A stretch of 64,000 bases of DNA. Source: CAZSBG01 sp964605145. GTDB taxonomy: Bacteria; Zhuqueibacterota; Zhuqueibacteria; Thermofontimicrobiales; Thermofontimicrobiaceae. The stretch covers positions 36,391 through 100,390 of the forward strand of contig CAZSBG010000007.1 of assembly GCA_964605145.1 (NCBI GenBank), in the 5' to 3' direction. Each line of letters opens with the position of its first letter. The stretch's first letter is position 1. The notes under the pieces were generated by a model. The model had not been told where the DNA came from and did no database searches. It was given only the letters and a program-made list of their open reading frames with translations. Made by a program: the position numbers and the translations under genes. Below are positions 52,786 through 61,491 of the stretch, piece after piece.

Positions 52786-54036
52786 TTACTCCCACCAAGA
52801 GACTAAACTTAATGCCCGGACAAATGGATAAGATGGCGGGGATTGAGTCGCGCAACGGGAATCAAATTTATATCGCTTGCTGAAGCCGGAATTAATGCCC
52901 CACCAGCCAAATGTGCCTACTGGTCCCCGATCGCGCTGAACAATACTCCCCGTGACAGTCAAATGGCCTGCAACCGGCCTGGTGCTATAATTCTGGGCCG
53001 TAAAAGAGCCATCGATAGCCATGAGGCAGGCCTGAATATTGACATCACTGTTATTGGGAATATTATCTGTCACAAGGATATCATTATAGCTCACAAGACC
53101 TAAGAAATCGTCAGAACCAGGATTGGTGAGTGGATCGTTGGCGTAGACAATATCATCGTCGATCCAAATGTCTCCTTCAGAATACATGGTAACCTGTCCA
53201 TCGAGCACCCCCTTCACTCTGAAATCCGCAGTGGAATAAATAACGCCTGTCGGGGCAATATCAGCCACCGCAACCGTATCTGGCGGATCGCTCCCTACGG
53301 TACGGACAACACTGCCATCGTACTGAAATTCGAACAAAGTCTGAGTATCATAGAGCGATTTTGTATTGATTGGCGCTGGGCCATTACCGGTTGTTGCGGC
53401 CTGTATTAAATGCGTCATATCGGTTGGAATATCAACACGAATGCCAATCTCCCAGCCACCATAGTATTTTGCCTGGTTATACCATCGCGTTGGACTGGGC
53501 GAAATTCCCTGATAGGTGGTTACTTTACCATAAAATACAGGGCTACCGGACGTCCGTAAAATGGAATTTGTATGTATTGGACCCCAAACTGAATCTCCAG
53601 TGATCCAATACACACTTCCCTCGCTGTTTGTGAACCAGAAATATCGCGACACCGGCATATTGTATGAAAAATAGGCGAATACAGAATCCTGAAATTTGAA
53701 AGATTCCTGGAATCGCTCATAATGATCTTCGACAAATCCGTAATTCCAGGTATTCACCTTTAACATCACCGTATCCAGGCATGTCTCTGTAATGTACACA
53801 TTTGAAGTGCAGCCATTTGAAATAATCGTAAAATTATCGTTTGTTGTTTGCTCTGCCCAGATTTTATTCACGCCAAAATTCATGGCATTCAATGCTTCTT
53901 CATGAACGACTGTTCTCATATAATAATAATTGAACGTATCCGCTGCTGAAATTACAGCTTTATTCAATCGAACCTGATAAATCGAGAAGGACAAAATAAA
54001 ACCAAAAACAACGATCAATGCGCCTTTTCCAACCAT
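52786..54036 (-). CDS. PilX-like exported protein with DUF4900-type domain
   Basis: A 416-residue protein with an N-terminal hydrophobic helix (ALIVVFGFILSFSIYQV) preceded by MVGKG, which may be a prepilin-type leader (G then A). The extracellular part contains a DUF4900-like region: YFWFTNSEGSVYWITGDSVWGPIHTNS near residue 135 and SPVFYGKV. A C-terminal beta-helix-like domain follows. DUF4900 proteins accompany atypical pili and may be tip or minor components. It lies 15 bp from the next gene on the same strand (54052..54711). Confidence 0.82.
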   Translation of the reverse strand: MVGKGALIVVFGFILSFSIYQVRLNKAVISAADTFNYYYMRTVVHEEALNAMNFGVNKIWAEQTTNDNFTIISNGCTSNVYITETCLDTVMLKVNTWNYGFVEDHYERFQESFKFQDSVFAYFSYNMPVSRYFWFTNSEGSVYWITGDSVWGPIHTNSILRTSGSPVFYGKVTTYQGISPSPTRWYNQAKYYGGWEIGIRVDIPTDMTHLIQAATTGNGPAPINTKSLYDTQTLFEFQYDGSVVRTVGSDPPDTVAVADIAPTGVIYSTADFRVKGVLDGQVTMYSEGDIWIDDDIVYANDPLTNPGSDDFLGLVSYNDILVTDNIPNNSDVNIQACLMAIDGSFTAQNYSTRPVAGHLTVTGSIVQRDRGPVGTFGWWGINSGFSKRYKFDSRCATQSPPSYPFVRALSLVSWWE

Positions 54037-54051
54037 AATAATCTCTGTTAG

Positions 54052-54711
54052 TTATCTTCTTAAATTTTTAGAAACTAAACGTGTTTGTCTCCAAAACGAT
54101 GGCCTTAAAAGCCTGCGTAATTCGCGCTTTCTCAGGTCAGCCCTGCTAATACTGTCGAGCTGGGTTGTTACAAATTCAGGACTCAGAATTATTCTTGGCT
54201 CGAATGTCACCAAAGTAACTTCCACCATTTTAGTGGCAGCTATTATTTCAGCCGGTTCTCCAATCTGATCCAGATAGCGAAACACATTATTATTTCCAAT
54301 TCTCCCTATATCCATATTTTGGCTCGAGTTTTGAGCAATTTTCACATTTCGATATACCTTATACATGGTCAGCGTTGTATCGCCATAATCAATCACTTCA
54401 TCCTGCACAATATGATATTCTATGGTATCTGGGATGGAATCCTGATGAATATTTAATTGAGTCAAAAATTTTAATCGATTTGGATTCGCAATCTGAAGGA
54501 TTGTGCCTTGCTGACTTTCATTTATCCCAAACCCCATCTTTCTTAAATCATACTCTGTCAGATGGGCCATGTGAGCCAAATTTGCCTGTACAATAGCATC
54601 TGCATTATAGTTGAAAAATTCCCTGGTTCCTGAATCGGTCACGGTCAATACCAATAAAAGAACCATACCGCCGATAATGGATGCACCTATAATATCAAGA
54701 AGTGTTGTCAT
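54052..54711 (-). CDS. PilW-like minor pilin
   Basis: A 219-residue protein. A short N-terminal hydrophobic helix (ASIIGGMVLLLVLTVTD) is preceded by LLDIIG, a possible prepilin leader ending in Gly. The remainder is a soluble alpha-beta domain and a basic C-terminus. The size and place, between 54766..55302 and 52786..54036, fit a minor pilin initiating pilus assembly. The family-specific Glu at +5 is not visible, so I call it pilin-like only. No close family recognised. Confidence 0.75.
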   Translation of the reverse strand: MTTLLDIIGASIIGGMVLLLVLTVTDSGTREFFNYNADAIVQANLAHMAHLTEYDLRKMGFGINESQQGTILQIANPNRLKFLTQLNIHQDSIPDTIEYHIVQDEVIDYGDTTLTMYKVYRNVKIAQNSSQNMDIGRIGNNNVFRYLDQIGEPAEIIAATKMVEVTLVTFEPRIILSPEFVTTQLDSISRADLRKRELRRLLRPSFWRQTRLVSKNLRR

Positions 54712-54765
54712 ATTCTTTTCTTCAGTTTATTTTTTTTCACATTGAATTTAAATGTCACAAAAGAA

Positions 54766-55302
54766 TTAATTATAAAACCAGTAACTATGAACAAAACTTA
54801 CCTTCAATGTATCTCTCACTTTTGCGCCATTAGTAAATTTATAAAGAAGTGGAGGATTGTAATTATCAGTGATAAATATCGTCATTCTTTTATGATATTC
54901 CCGTTCATTGGATGACACAATACTGGTTCCCTGAAGGTCAACATAATCCACCACAAAATAATTTTTGTAAATGACGCCGCTTCTTCCTGTATCGATTTTA
55001 ACAATTTGATGGAAATCATCAAAATCATCAATTTCGCCATTATCGTTGCCCTCCAGGCCAAGATTTGTCGGGGATGTAAAATCCTGCAAATTTTTCTGAC
55101 TCGTAGTGTCTGTAGATGCTTCATCAAAATAATATTGCGATGCCTGTTCGATATAGGAAGTTAACAGCGATAATGCTTCAAGTCGATATCTGTTTTCAGA
55201 GAGTGAAAAATCGCAATTCAGCAGCATTTTATTCACATTGAAAACAGCCAGTGAAAGAATCATCAAAGCGCCGATGGTCAGCAAAGTCTGTCCTGTATTC
55301 AT
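54766..55302 (-). CDS. Minor pilin-like protein with G-Q leader
   Basis: A 178-residue protein starting MNTGQTLLTIGALMILSLAVF: a four-residue leader ending in Gly, then Gln and a hydrophobic helix. This is the same G|Q arrangement as the pilin-like 58820..59251, but without Glu at +5. The remainder is a soluble domain with Asp/Asn-rich region (GNDNGEIDDFDDFHQ). GGAGAG before the ATG. It lies in the operon between PilB and the PilW-like gene. Likely a minor pilin processed by the peptidase at 11110..11883. Confidence 0.78.
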   Translation of the reverse strand: MNTGQTLLTIGALMILSLAVFNVNKMLLNCDFSLSENRYRLEALSLLTSYIEQASQYYFDEASTDTTSQKNLQDFTSPTNLGLEGNDNGEIDDFDDFHQIVKIDTGRSGVIYKNYFVVDYVDLQGTSIVSSNEREYHKRMTIFITDNYNPPLLYKFTNGAKVRDTLKVSFVHSYWFYN

Positions 55303-55317
55303 AATCTCTCCGACGTA

Positions 55318-57099
55318 TTAGTCTTCTGTAGTTGCCTGGGCAATTTCTTCCAGCGTGGCAATTCCCTGTTTGATGCGCTCGCGCCCGGCAGCCCGCAATG
55401 TGGTCATGCCATCCGTTATCGCCTGCTGCCGAATTTTCTCTTCATCAATTTCTTTGCCGGATTTGAAAATTAAATTTCGAATTTCTTTGGTGAAAAATAA
55501 TGTTTCATGAATCGCCACACGGCCCTTGTAGCCACCATGGCATTTGCTGCATCCGACAGCTTCATAGAATGTAAAATCATTCAATTCATGTTCAGCAAAT
55601 CCCAAACTCAACGGAATTGCCGGGTCTAAATTTTTGGCGGGCTTTTTACACGCATCGCACAAGCGCCGAATGAGTCGCTGCGCAATGATAATGTTGATGG
55701 CGTAGGCGATGAGGAATGTCTCCAGTCCCATTTTGTAGAGCCGTGAAATGGCGCTCGGCGCGTCATTGGTGTGCAGCGTGGAAAACGTGAGATGCCCGGT
55801 GTTCGCCAGTTTGATCCCGGTTTCCGCTGTGATTTTATCCCGAATTTCTCCCACCATTACAATATCCGGGTCGTGACGAAGTATGGAACGCAGGGCCTGA
55901 TCAAAATTCATTTTATTGCCGATTTTCAGTTGCCGCGCACCAGGGATAATGTATTCGACCGGGTCTTCCACGGTCAACACATTCACTTCCGGCCTGATCA
56001 CATAATTCAGCGCCGCCATGAGTGTGGTCGATTTACCACTGCCGGTCGGACCGGTGACAATCACCATGCCCTGGGGTTTGGAAATCGCTTTGACGAACAT
56101 ATCTTTTGACCTGCTTTGAAAACCCAGTTTCTCGAAATCAGTGATGACTTTTCGGTCATCCAGCACCCGGATAACAACGCTTTCCAGTTTGTATTGGTAT
56201 TCTTTGGCAACAATGGGAAGAATGGACACGCGGTATCGGATCATGTGGCCATCCACTTTTCGCTGAATAAATCCATCCTGAGCCAATTCCCGTTCGAATC
56301 GATCGACATTTTTCGATCGATCTTTGACCACCGCCGCAATGGCCTCCGGGCGGAATCCTTCCCTGGAATGCCACAGCCTGAGCTTGCCATCGATTCGAAA
56401 ATGGAATTCCGTAGTTTTCGAATCTTTGGGAATTATGTGAATGTCGCTTGCCCCCTGTCTGACCGCCTCCAGAAGCATGCCTTCAATTAAATTCACCAGA
56501 ACGCTTTTATTAATCTCCGCTTCGATGGCTGCTTCGTCCAGGGTGTCTTCTTCGTCGTCATCGTCTTCGGTAATTTCAAGCTGGGATTCTTCAATGGTTT
56601 TGAGAAACTCATTTTCAGGCGGGAAAACCAAATCCAGTATTTGCCGGATTTCATTTCTGGGAACGTAACAGACTTCATATTTTTTGGCGCCAATGGACCG
56701 GGCAATTGTTGAGCTCGTCCGGCTTGTCGGGTCAGCCGCGATGATGATCCATTTATCCGGCTTGTTTTCATCCCGTTTGTAAACAAGAATCTTTTCCTGC
56801 TTCATCTGTTCCTGAAGCATTTCAGGCAACTGCTCAAACACTTTTTTGATGAATTCTATACGCTTCGCGTGTACATGTTCTTTTTTAATCGAGAGCTTTT
56901 TGAAACCATAAAATCCTGCCACTTCGTCGAAAATGCTGTCGTGGTCCATATCAAAATCATTAACAAGAATTTGGGCCAGATTTCTTCTTCCGTTGGAATT
57001 TTCCTTTTCTTTTACTTCGAGAGCGCCTTTGAGCTTGTTGTAATCAACAATGCTTTTGTTCAGCAGTATCTGCCCGAGTTTATCTACGTTCAGCGGCAT
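55318..57099 (-). CDS. pilB: PilB/GspE-type assembly ATPase
   Basis: A 593-residue pilus assembly ATPase. An MshEN-like N-terminal domain (1-190; contains a very acidic stretch near 190) is followed by the catalytic core. It has Asp box ASDIHIIP, Walker A GPTGSGKSTT (about 350), Walker B ILRHDPDIVMVGEIRD (about 400), His box GHLTFSTLHTNDAPSA and a CDAC/CSKC zinc site. All motifs are intact, unlike the paralogue at 8908..10620. ATG at 57099 is preferred over the GTG at 57102. It powers polymerisation of the pilin from the neighbouring gene together with PilC. Confidence 0.95.
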   Translation of the reverse strand: MPLNVDKLGQILLNKSIVDYNKLKGALEVKEKENSNGRRNLAQILVNDFDMDHDSIFDEVAGFYGFKKLSIKKEHVHAKRIEFIKKVFEQLPEMLQEQMKQEKILVYKRDENKPDKWIIIAADPTSRTSSTIARSIGAKKYEVCYVPRNEIRQILDLVFPPENEFLKTIEESQLEITEDDDDEEDTLDEAAIEAEINKSVLVNLIEGMLLEAVRQGASDIHIIPKDSKTTEFHFRIDGKLRLWHSREGFRPEAIAAVVKDRSKNVDRFERELAQDGFIQRKVDGHMIRYRVSILPIVAKEYQYKLESVVIRVLDDRKVITDFEKLGFQSRSKDMFVKAISKPQGMVIVTGPTGSGKSTTLMAALNYVIRPEVNVLTVEDPVEYIIPGARQLKIGNKMNFDQALRSILRHDPDIVMVGEIRDKITAETGIKLANTGHLTFSTLHTNDAPSAISRLYKMGLETFLIAYAINIIIAQRLIRRLCDACKKPAKNLDPAIPLSLGFAEHELNDFTFYEAVGCSKCHGGYKGRVAIHETLFFTKEIRNLIFKSGKEIDEEKIRQQAITDGMTTLRAAGRERIKQGIATLEEIAQATTED

Positions 57100-57155
57100 C
57101 ACACACCCATTTTGGTTTCATAGTATCATTAACATCTTTTGATCATTAAAAAAAT

Positions 57156-58559
57156 TCAAGCCTTATCAATTTCATAATTTTCCAATTTTTGTACATATTT
57201 CACAGCTTTTTGATGATTCTGGCTATACGGTGTTTTGGGTTTAACCAGCGCTGTTTCCGATGATACCAGCGTCAGCGCGGTCATAACCACCATAATGATC
57301 ATCGCTATGACCAACTGGACGAAATCCACAACATTCTTCAGTTTATAAACCGTTTCTTTTTCATAATAATTCGCTATCTGCAAAGCGGATTTTTTCACCG
57401 TGCCGGTCTCGGCACCGGAATTGAAGCGGGACAGGGCTGTTTTTGTGAAAACGCCACTGGCTTCCAAAGATTCCACCAATCCCTTTCCCTTGCTCAGCAT
57501 CATGGGAATGGTGATATTTTTTATGCGTTGTTCCATGTAGCGATTGCCACAGGCTTCAGCCGCAAGTTTAATCGCTTCAATATTTTCACCGGAGCCGCTG
57601 TATAGCGCGTAAAAAACCCTGCAAAAAATTTCGATGATCGTTCTGTGAATTAAAGTCCCGATGACCGGGATTTTGATTATCACCCTGTCTTTTAGAAACT
57701 TGCCTGCAGGTGTTTGAAAATAATAAAATATTGCTCCAGCACTCAGCAAAGTTGCAAGAATAATGAGCACCATATTATTTACCAAAAAATCACTGAACTG
57801 CAGGGTCGCCTTTGTCATGGGCGGTAGTTCGGTGCCGAGTTTGAGAAAGAGCTTTGCCGTTTCCGGGAAAATATAGGCCACATAAAAAATCACCGCTCCG
57901 ATTAGTACAAGCAGCGTAAACAACGGCATAATCAATGCGCCTCTCAGGTTTTTTTTGAATTCTGCATTTCGTTCGAGGAACTTGGCTGTGCTTTCATAAA
58001 TCTCCGCCATATTGCCACTCTTTGAAGCAAGCCCCAGCATTCGCGCCGTGAATTTACCCAAAAATCTTTCCTGACGCACAAATGCTTCTTCACTGTCTTT
58101 TCCCTGGCGCAGATCATTGTTGATTTGCTTGAGCGATTCTTTTAACGTCGGATTCTGAATGTCGAAAATGAGAAGTTGCAGCACTTCTCCGTAAGGCAAT
58201 TTTTCACGGACAAGATCTGCACTCACCCGAACAAATGTTACAATTTCGGTCTGTGGCGGCTTGAATTTAAAATCCATCACTTTTGGTTGGATTCGGATCA
58301 CCTTGTACCCTAATTTTTCAAATGCCTGGCTGACTTCCTCCTTTGTGAATCCTTTTTGTTCTCCTTTTTTAGGTTTTTCATCATTCTTCTGGATTCTAAA
58401 TACAAATGTTTTCTTTTTCTGGATATTCACAATGCTGAGTTTTTTTATTTCAGCCAATTTTTTTATTTTTCTTCTGGCTGTTGAAAAACTATCGGCGGTG
58501 ATTATTCCCTGAACCGCTTTTCCTTTGGCTGTCTGTCCTTCAAATCTGAATTCTGGCAT
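57156..58559 (-). CDS. pilC: PilC/GspF inner-membrane platform protein
   Basis: A 467-residue polytopic membrane protein of the GspF family, the platform on which PilB acts. Residues 1-120 are soluble, with an insert-like EFKPKK region. T2SSF domain 1 is at about 140-270 (LRQGKDSEEAF, RMLGLASKSGNM) and domain 2 at about 325-450 (FYALYSGSGENIEAIKLAAEAC, GAETGTVKKS). Three or four membrane helices are visible. It sits between pilB (upstream end 57099) and the pilin gene, with a hairpin terminator between it and the pilin. Confidence 0.93.
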   Translation of the reverse strand: MPEFRFEGQTAKGKAVQGIITADSFSTARRKIKKLAEIKKLSIVNIQKKKTFVFRIQKNDEKPKKGEQKGFTKEEVSQAFEKLGYKVIRIQPKVMDFKFKPPQTEIVTFVRVSADLVREKLPYGEVLQLLIFDIQNPTLKESLKQINNDLRQGKDSEEAFVRQERFLGKFTARMLGLASKSGNMAEIYESTAKFLERNAEFKKNLRGALIMPLFTLLVLIGAVIFYVAYIFPETAKLFLKLGTELPPMTKATLQFSDFLVNNMVLIILATLLSAGAIFYYFQTPAGKFLKDRVIIKIPVIGTLIHRTIIEIFCRVFYALYSGSGENIEAIKLAAEACGNRYMEQRIKNITIPMMLSKGKGLVESLEASGVFTKTALSRFNSGAETGTVKKSALQIANYYEKETVYKLKNVVDFVQLVIAMIIMVVMTALTLVSSETALVKPKTPYSQNHQKAVKYVQKLENYEIDKA

Positions 58560-58595
58560 GCTCTGCTACGCACCTTTTTGAAGTTACATATCAAG

Positions 58596-58645
58596 AAAAA
58601 CCCCGGGGTAAATTAAAAGGAATTAACCATAACACGCCCCGGGGT
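58596..58645 (-). terminator. Terminator/attenuator after pilin gene
   Basis: On the minus strand ACCCCGGGG and CCCCGGGGT flank about 28 bases (inner TTAA/TTAA pairing) and are followed by TTTTT. It lies 175 bp downstream of the pilin stop and 37 bp upstream of pilC. Partial read-through would keep pilin mRNA far above the rest of the operon. Confidence 0.7.
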
Positions 58646-58819
58646 GTTAAACCCAGTTAAAACGTTTTGACACAATCAGTGTCGGATCCATTTTTGTTCT
58701 TTGTATTACTTCATCTTCACCAGATCGATATGGATTTTTCTATCTCCCAATCCCAACTCCATTCCAAATAATTTTCTGATGCATGTCTTCTCTTCATCAC
58801 CAAAAAAATCCAATCGTTG

Positions 58820-59251
58820 TTAATTTAAAATCGTCGTAGTGATATTATCAGCGGTTATGGTTGCATATGCTTTAACAAAATTACCCGCATTTTGCTCTTT
58901 ACCACAACCCACAACGTAAATTGTCGCTGCAGATGCAGAAATTGGCGTGATCGCTCCGGCCACATACGCCACGCCGGTGGGAGCAGTCGCCGTTACACTA
59001 TAGCTTCCGTTCGCATTTCCGGTATCCACCGCAGCGAGGAAAAATCCATTGAAATCCTGTCCTCCGCCGGCGAGCGCCGTCGGTGTTTTGTAGAATCTTT
59101 GTGCTTTGGCGGCATAGTTCAGTAAATCACTGACAACGTTTTGCCTGTTGGATTCCACAGCGCTGCTTTTAAATTGTGTCACTCCAACGGCAATGGCGAT
59201 ACCCACGATAACAATGCCCAGAACAATGAGCAATAATTGTTGTTGTCCCAT
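58820..59251 (-). CDS. Atypical pilin with G|QQQLL leader
   Basis: A 143-residue protein starting MGQQQLLLIVLGIVIVGIAI: a two-residue leader ending in Gly, then QQQ and a long hydrophobic helix (about residues 4-26). The C-terminal domain is small and Ala/Gly/Thr-rich with one Cys. Canonical Phe+1 and Glu+5 are missing (Gln+1, Leu+5), so it belongs to the unusual pilin-like set seen with 54766..55302. The ATG at 59251 follows GGAGG by six bases; TTG at 59254 is the only other candidate. First gene of the operon with its own terminator downstream, so probably the major pilin. Confidence 0.85.
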   Translation of the reverse strand: MGQQQLLLIVLGIVIVGIAIAVGVTQFKSSAVESNRQNVVSDLLNYAAKAQRFYKTPTALAGGGQDFNGFFLAAVDTGNANGSYSVTATAPTGVAYVAGAITPISASAATIYVVGCGKEQNAGNFVKAYATITADNITTTILN

Positions 59252-59313
59252 CAAAAACCTCCATTTCGTTTTTTTAAACCTTCATACTGAATTGCGAAAA
59301 ACTAAACCTGCTA

Positions 59314-59340
59314 TTCAGCCGTTCTCACCTCCTTGCTGAA
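59314..59340 (-). promoter_or_regulatory. Leader hairpin with ideal Shine-Dalgarno in loop, upstream of pilin
   Basis: On the minus strand TTCAGC and GCTGAA form a 6-bp stem around a 15-base loop containing AAGGAGGTGA, complementary to the 16S rRNA tail. It lies about 65 bp upstream of the pilin ATG. Only a five-codon GTG frame (ending TAG) follows it, so it does not serve an obvious gene. Possibly a ribosome standby or regulatory site. Confidence 0.45.
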
Positions 59341-59549
59341 ATTTAAAAATTAGGTATGATTTGTTTATTGAATTGCTTTTTACCTGAAAATATACTTTTG
59401 CAGTCTCGTAATAAAACAAAATTTATGCCCATTATTCCAGTATGAAACATTGTCTCTATATCTATCAATTTTTAATAGAATTAGTGAATGATAACCTGTC
59501 ATTTTCTTTTAACATTATTTATGTAAAATATGGTAAGGAGGTAATAGTT

Positions 59550-59639
59550 ATGAAATATATTCTATGGAATTCATTCCATACTTGGTGGAGAGAAGCGGTT
59601 AAAAACAAATGGTATTTAGAATGGTATGTGAAAATCTAA
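59550..59639 (+). CDS. 29-residue Trp-rich small protein
   Basis: A 29-codon frame starting at ATG 59550 with AAGGAGGT seven bases upstream, one of the best ribosome-binding sites in the window. The sequence contains five Trp, three Tyr and several basic residues (e.g. TWWREAVKNKW), giving an amphipathic cationic character. It ends two bases before the stop of the convergent dctM gene. The frame is open upstream to 59442 but that part has no ribosome-binding site. No family recognised. It could be a membrane-active or regulatory microprotein, or a chance frame with a good site. Confidence 0.5.
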   Translation: MKYILWNSFHTWWREAVKNKWYLEWYVKI

Positions 59640-59640
59640 T

Positions 59641-60918
59641 TTATTTTCCAAATAAATGAACGAGCCACAAACTCAGTTCAGGAAAATAGGTAATAATCAT
59701 CAGGGCGATGAACAAAATGGCAAGAAATGGCAGGGATGCCACATACAATTTCACTACCGGTTTATTGAACCGAAAGCTGGAAATGAACAAATTCAATCCC
59801 ACTGGAGGCGTGGAATACCCGATCTCCAAATTGGTGAGAAAAATGACGCCGAGGTGAACCGGATCAACGCCGTATTGCTGGGCAATAGGAACAATGAGCG
59901 GAACCACCACAATAATTGCGGAAAACATGTCCATCATGCACCCTACAATGAGAAGCAGCAGATTGAGAATCATCAAAAACACAATTTTGCTGCTGATGAA
60001 GGTCTGCATGAATTCCAGAATCTTCATGGGGATCTGTTCATCAATAAGATAATTCGTCAGTCCCATGGCCGTGCCGAGAATGACGACAATCCCGCCGACC
60101 AGCAGCATACTTTCTTTCATAATTCTCGGCATATCTTTGAATAGTTTCAAATCCCTGTAAATAAAAACTTCGATGATAATAACATAGAATGCCGTTATTG
60201 CTGCCGCTTCTGTTGCAGTGAAAAAACCACCGTATATTCCTCCGATGATGATAAAGGGGAGCGGAATTTCCCAGATGGCTTCCCGGCTGGCTTTAAATAA
60301 ATTTTTCCAGTGAAACGGGACTCGTTCAATTGCCGCAGTGGCGCCGCGATTCACGCTGTAAAGCGAAAGCAGAACGATGAGCAGGGTGCCTGGAACAATA
60401 CCGGCCAAAAACAACTGATCGATGCTGACTTTGGCAATGAAGCCATAGAGAATAATAGGCAGACTCGGGGGAAACAGCAAGCCCAAACTGCCGGAGGTGG
60501 TGAGTAGCCCCAGCGAAAATTTCTCAGGGTATGCCTCACTTCGAAGGATGGGATAGAGCAGACCACCCAACGCAACGATGGTGACGCCGGACGCGCCTGT
60601 GAAAGCAGTAAAAAATGCGCAGGTGATCAGCGCAACAATTGCCTGTCCGCCGGGCAACCAACCGACTGCGGCGCGGGAAAGATTAACCAGACGTTTGGGG
60701 GTATTGCTGTCAGCCAGAATGTAGCCGGCAAATGTAAACAAAGGGATGGCCAGCAGCGTCGGGGCGCTGGCGATGCGGTACAGTTCCACGATAACTGCAG
60801 ATGTATCGATTCCCAGCGAATGAAATGCCAGCAGCGCGATGGCTCCAATGATAACGAACAGCGGCGAGCCCAAAAGGGCAAGTAGAATCAGCACGATTCC
60901 GAAAATCACAACAGTCAT
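59641..60918 (-). CDS. dctM: TRAP transporter large permease subunit
   Basis: A 425-residue inner-membrane protein of the DctM family with about twelve membrane segments (e.g. GSLGLLFPPSLPIILYG, GGIYGGFFTATEAAAI, IGYSTPPVGLNLF). It forms the sodium-coupled transport channel of a tripartite ATP-independent periplasmic transporter for organic acids. GAGGCG precedes the ATG, which overlaps the dctQ stop (60915..60918). The substrate is not predictable. Last of the dctP-dctQ-dctM operon. Confidence 0.95.
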   Translation of the reverse strand: MTVVIFGIVLILLALLGSPLFVIIGAIALLAFHSLGIDTSAVIVELYRIASAPTLLAIPLFTFAGYILADSNTPKRLVNLSRAAVGWLPGGQAIVALITCAFFTAFTGASGVTIVALGGLLYPILRSEAYPEKFSLGLLTTSGSLGLLFPPSLPIILYGFIAKVSIDQLFLAGIVPGTLLIVLLSLYSVNRGATAAIERVPFHWKNLFKASREAIWEIPLPFIIIGGIYGGFFTATEAAAITAFYVIIIEVFIYRDLKLFKDMPRIMKESMLLVGGIVVILGTAMGLTNYLIDEQIPMKILEFMQTFISSKIVFLMILNLLLLIVGCMMDMFSAIIVVVPLIVPIAQQYGVDPVHLGVIFLTNLEIGYSTPPVGLNLFISSFRFNKPVVKLYVASLPFLAILFIALMIITYFPELSLWLVHLFGK

Positions 60919-61418
60919 GCGTTCGCCTCCCCTTCTTCCTCCGCTGCTGAAAAAAGAAGTTCAAGCGTTTTTATGAAAAAGCGAAACATGAGCAATCCGA
61001 AACCGATGACAATGATGGATTGAAAAATCCAGATGGGTATATCTGCAAAAAGAGTGGCTTCGCTTTCTTTCTCATACTGAATGAACGTTATGGCTGCACG
61101 CATCAGGAAAAAGCAGACAACTCCGGAAAATAAATTGACGATAATTCCGGAAAACCGTTTCCAGTTAGCAGGCAACGCTCTCGATAGCACGTCGATGTTG
61201 ATATGCTTCCCCTCTTTCGCAGCAAGGGACGCGCCCAGGAATCCGACCCACAGCACAAGATGCCTGAGCAGGGTATCGCCCCAGAGCAGGGATGTCTCAA
61301 AAAAATTTCTCAGGAATACCTGCAAAAATGCCAGCAAAATCATTGATGAAAGAATTAGAATAAGAAAGCTTTTTTCAATGATGGCCAAAAAATCATCGAT
61401 TCGGTTGATATATTTCAT
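60915..61418 (-). CDS. dctQ: TRAP transporter small permease subunit
   Basis: A 167-residue membrane protein with four helices and the DctQ pattern (FLRNFFETSLLWGDTLLRHLVLW, GKHINIDVL). It bridges the binding protein and large permease. Its stop overlaps the dctM start by four bases; dctP lies 73 bp upstream. Normal length. Confidence 0.93.
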   Translation of the reverse strand: MKYINRIDDFLAIIEKSFLILILSSMILLAFLQVFLRNFFETSLLWGDTLLRHLVLWVGFLGASLAAKEGKHINIDVLSRALPANWKRFSGIIVNLFSGVVCFFLMRAAITFIQYEKESEATLFADIPIWIFQSIIVIGFGLLMFRFFIKTLELLFSAAEEEGEANA

Positions 61419-61491
61419 TTTACTGTTTCTTAAATTCTACTGTCCAATTTACAAGACAACACCTGATTTCATAGAAATGCAGGAAAAAACA

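Noticed and set aside
59252..59400. Cyclic-di-GMP (GEMM) or preQ1 riboswitch upstream of the pilin gene
   Set aside because: The leader was inspected for the conserved core motifs of these riboswitches and none was found; only the Shine-Dalgarno-loop hairpin stands out.
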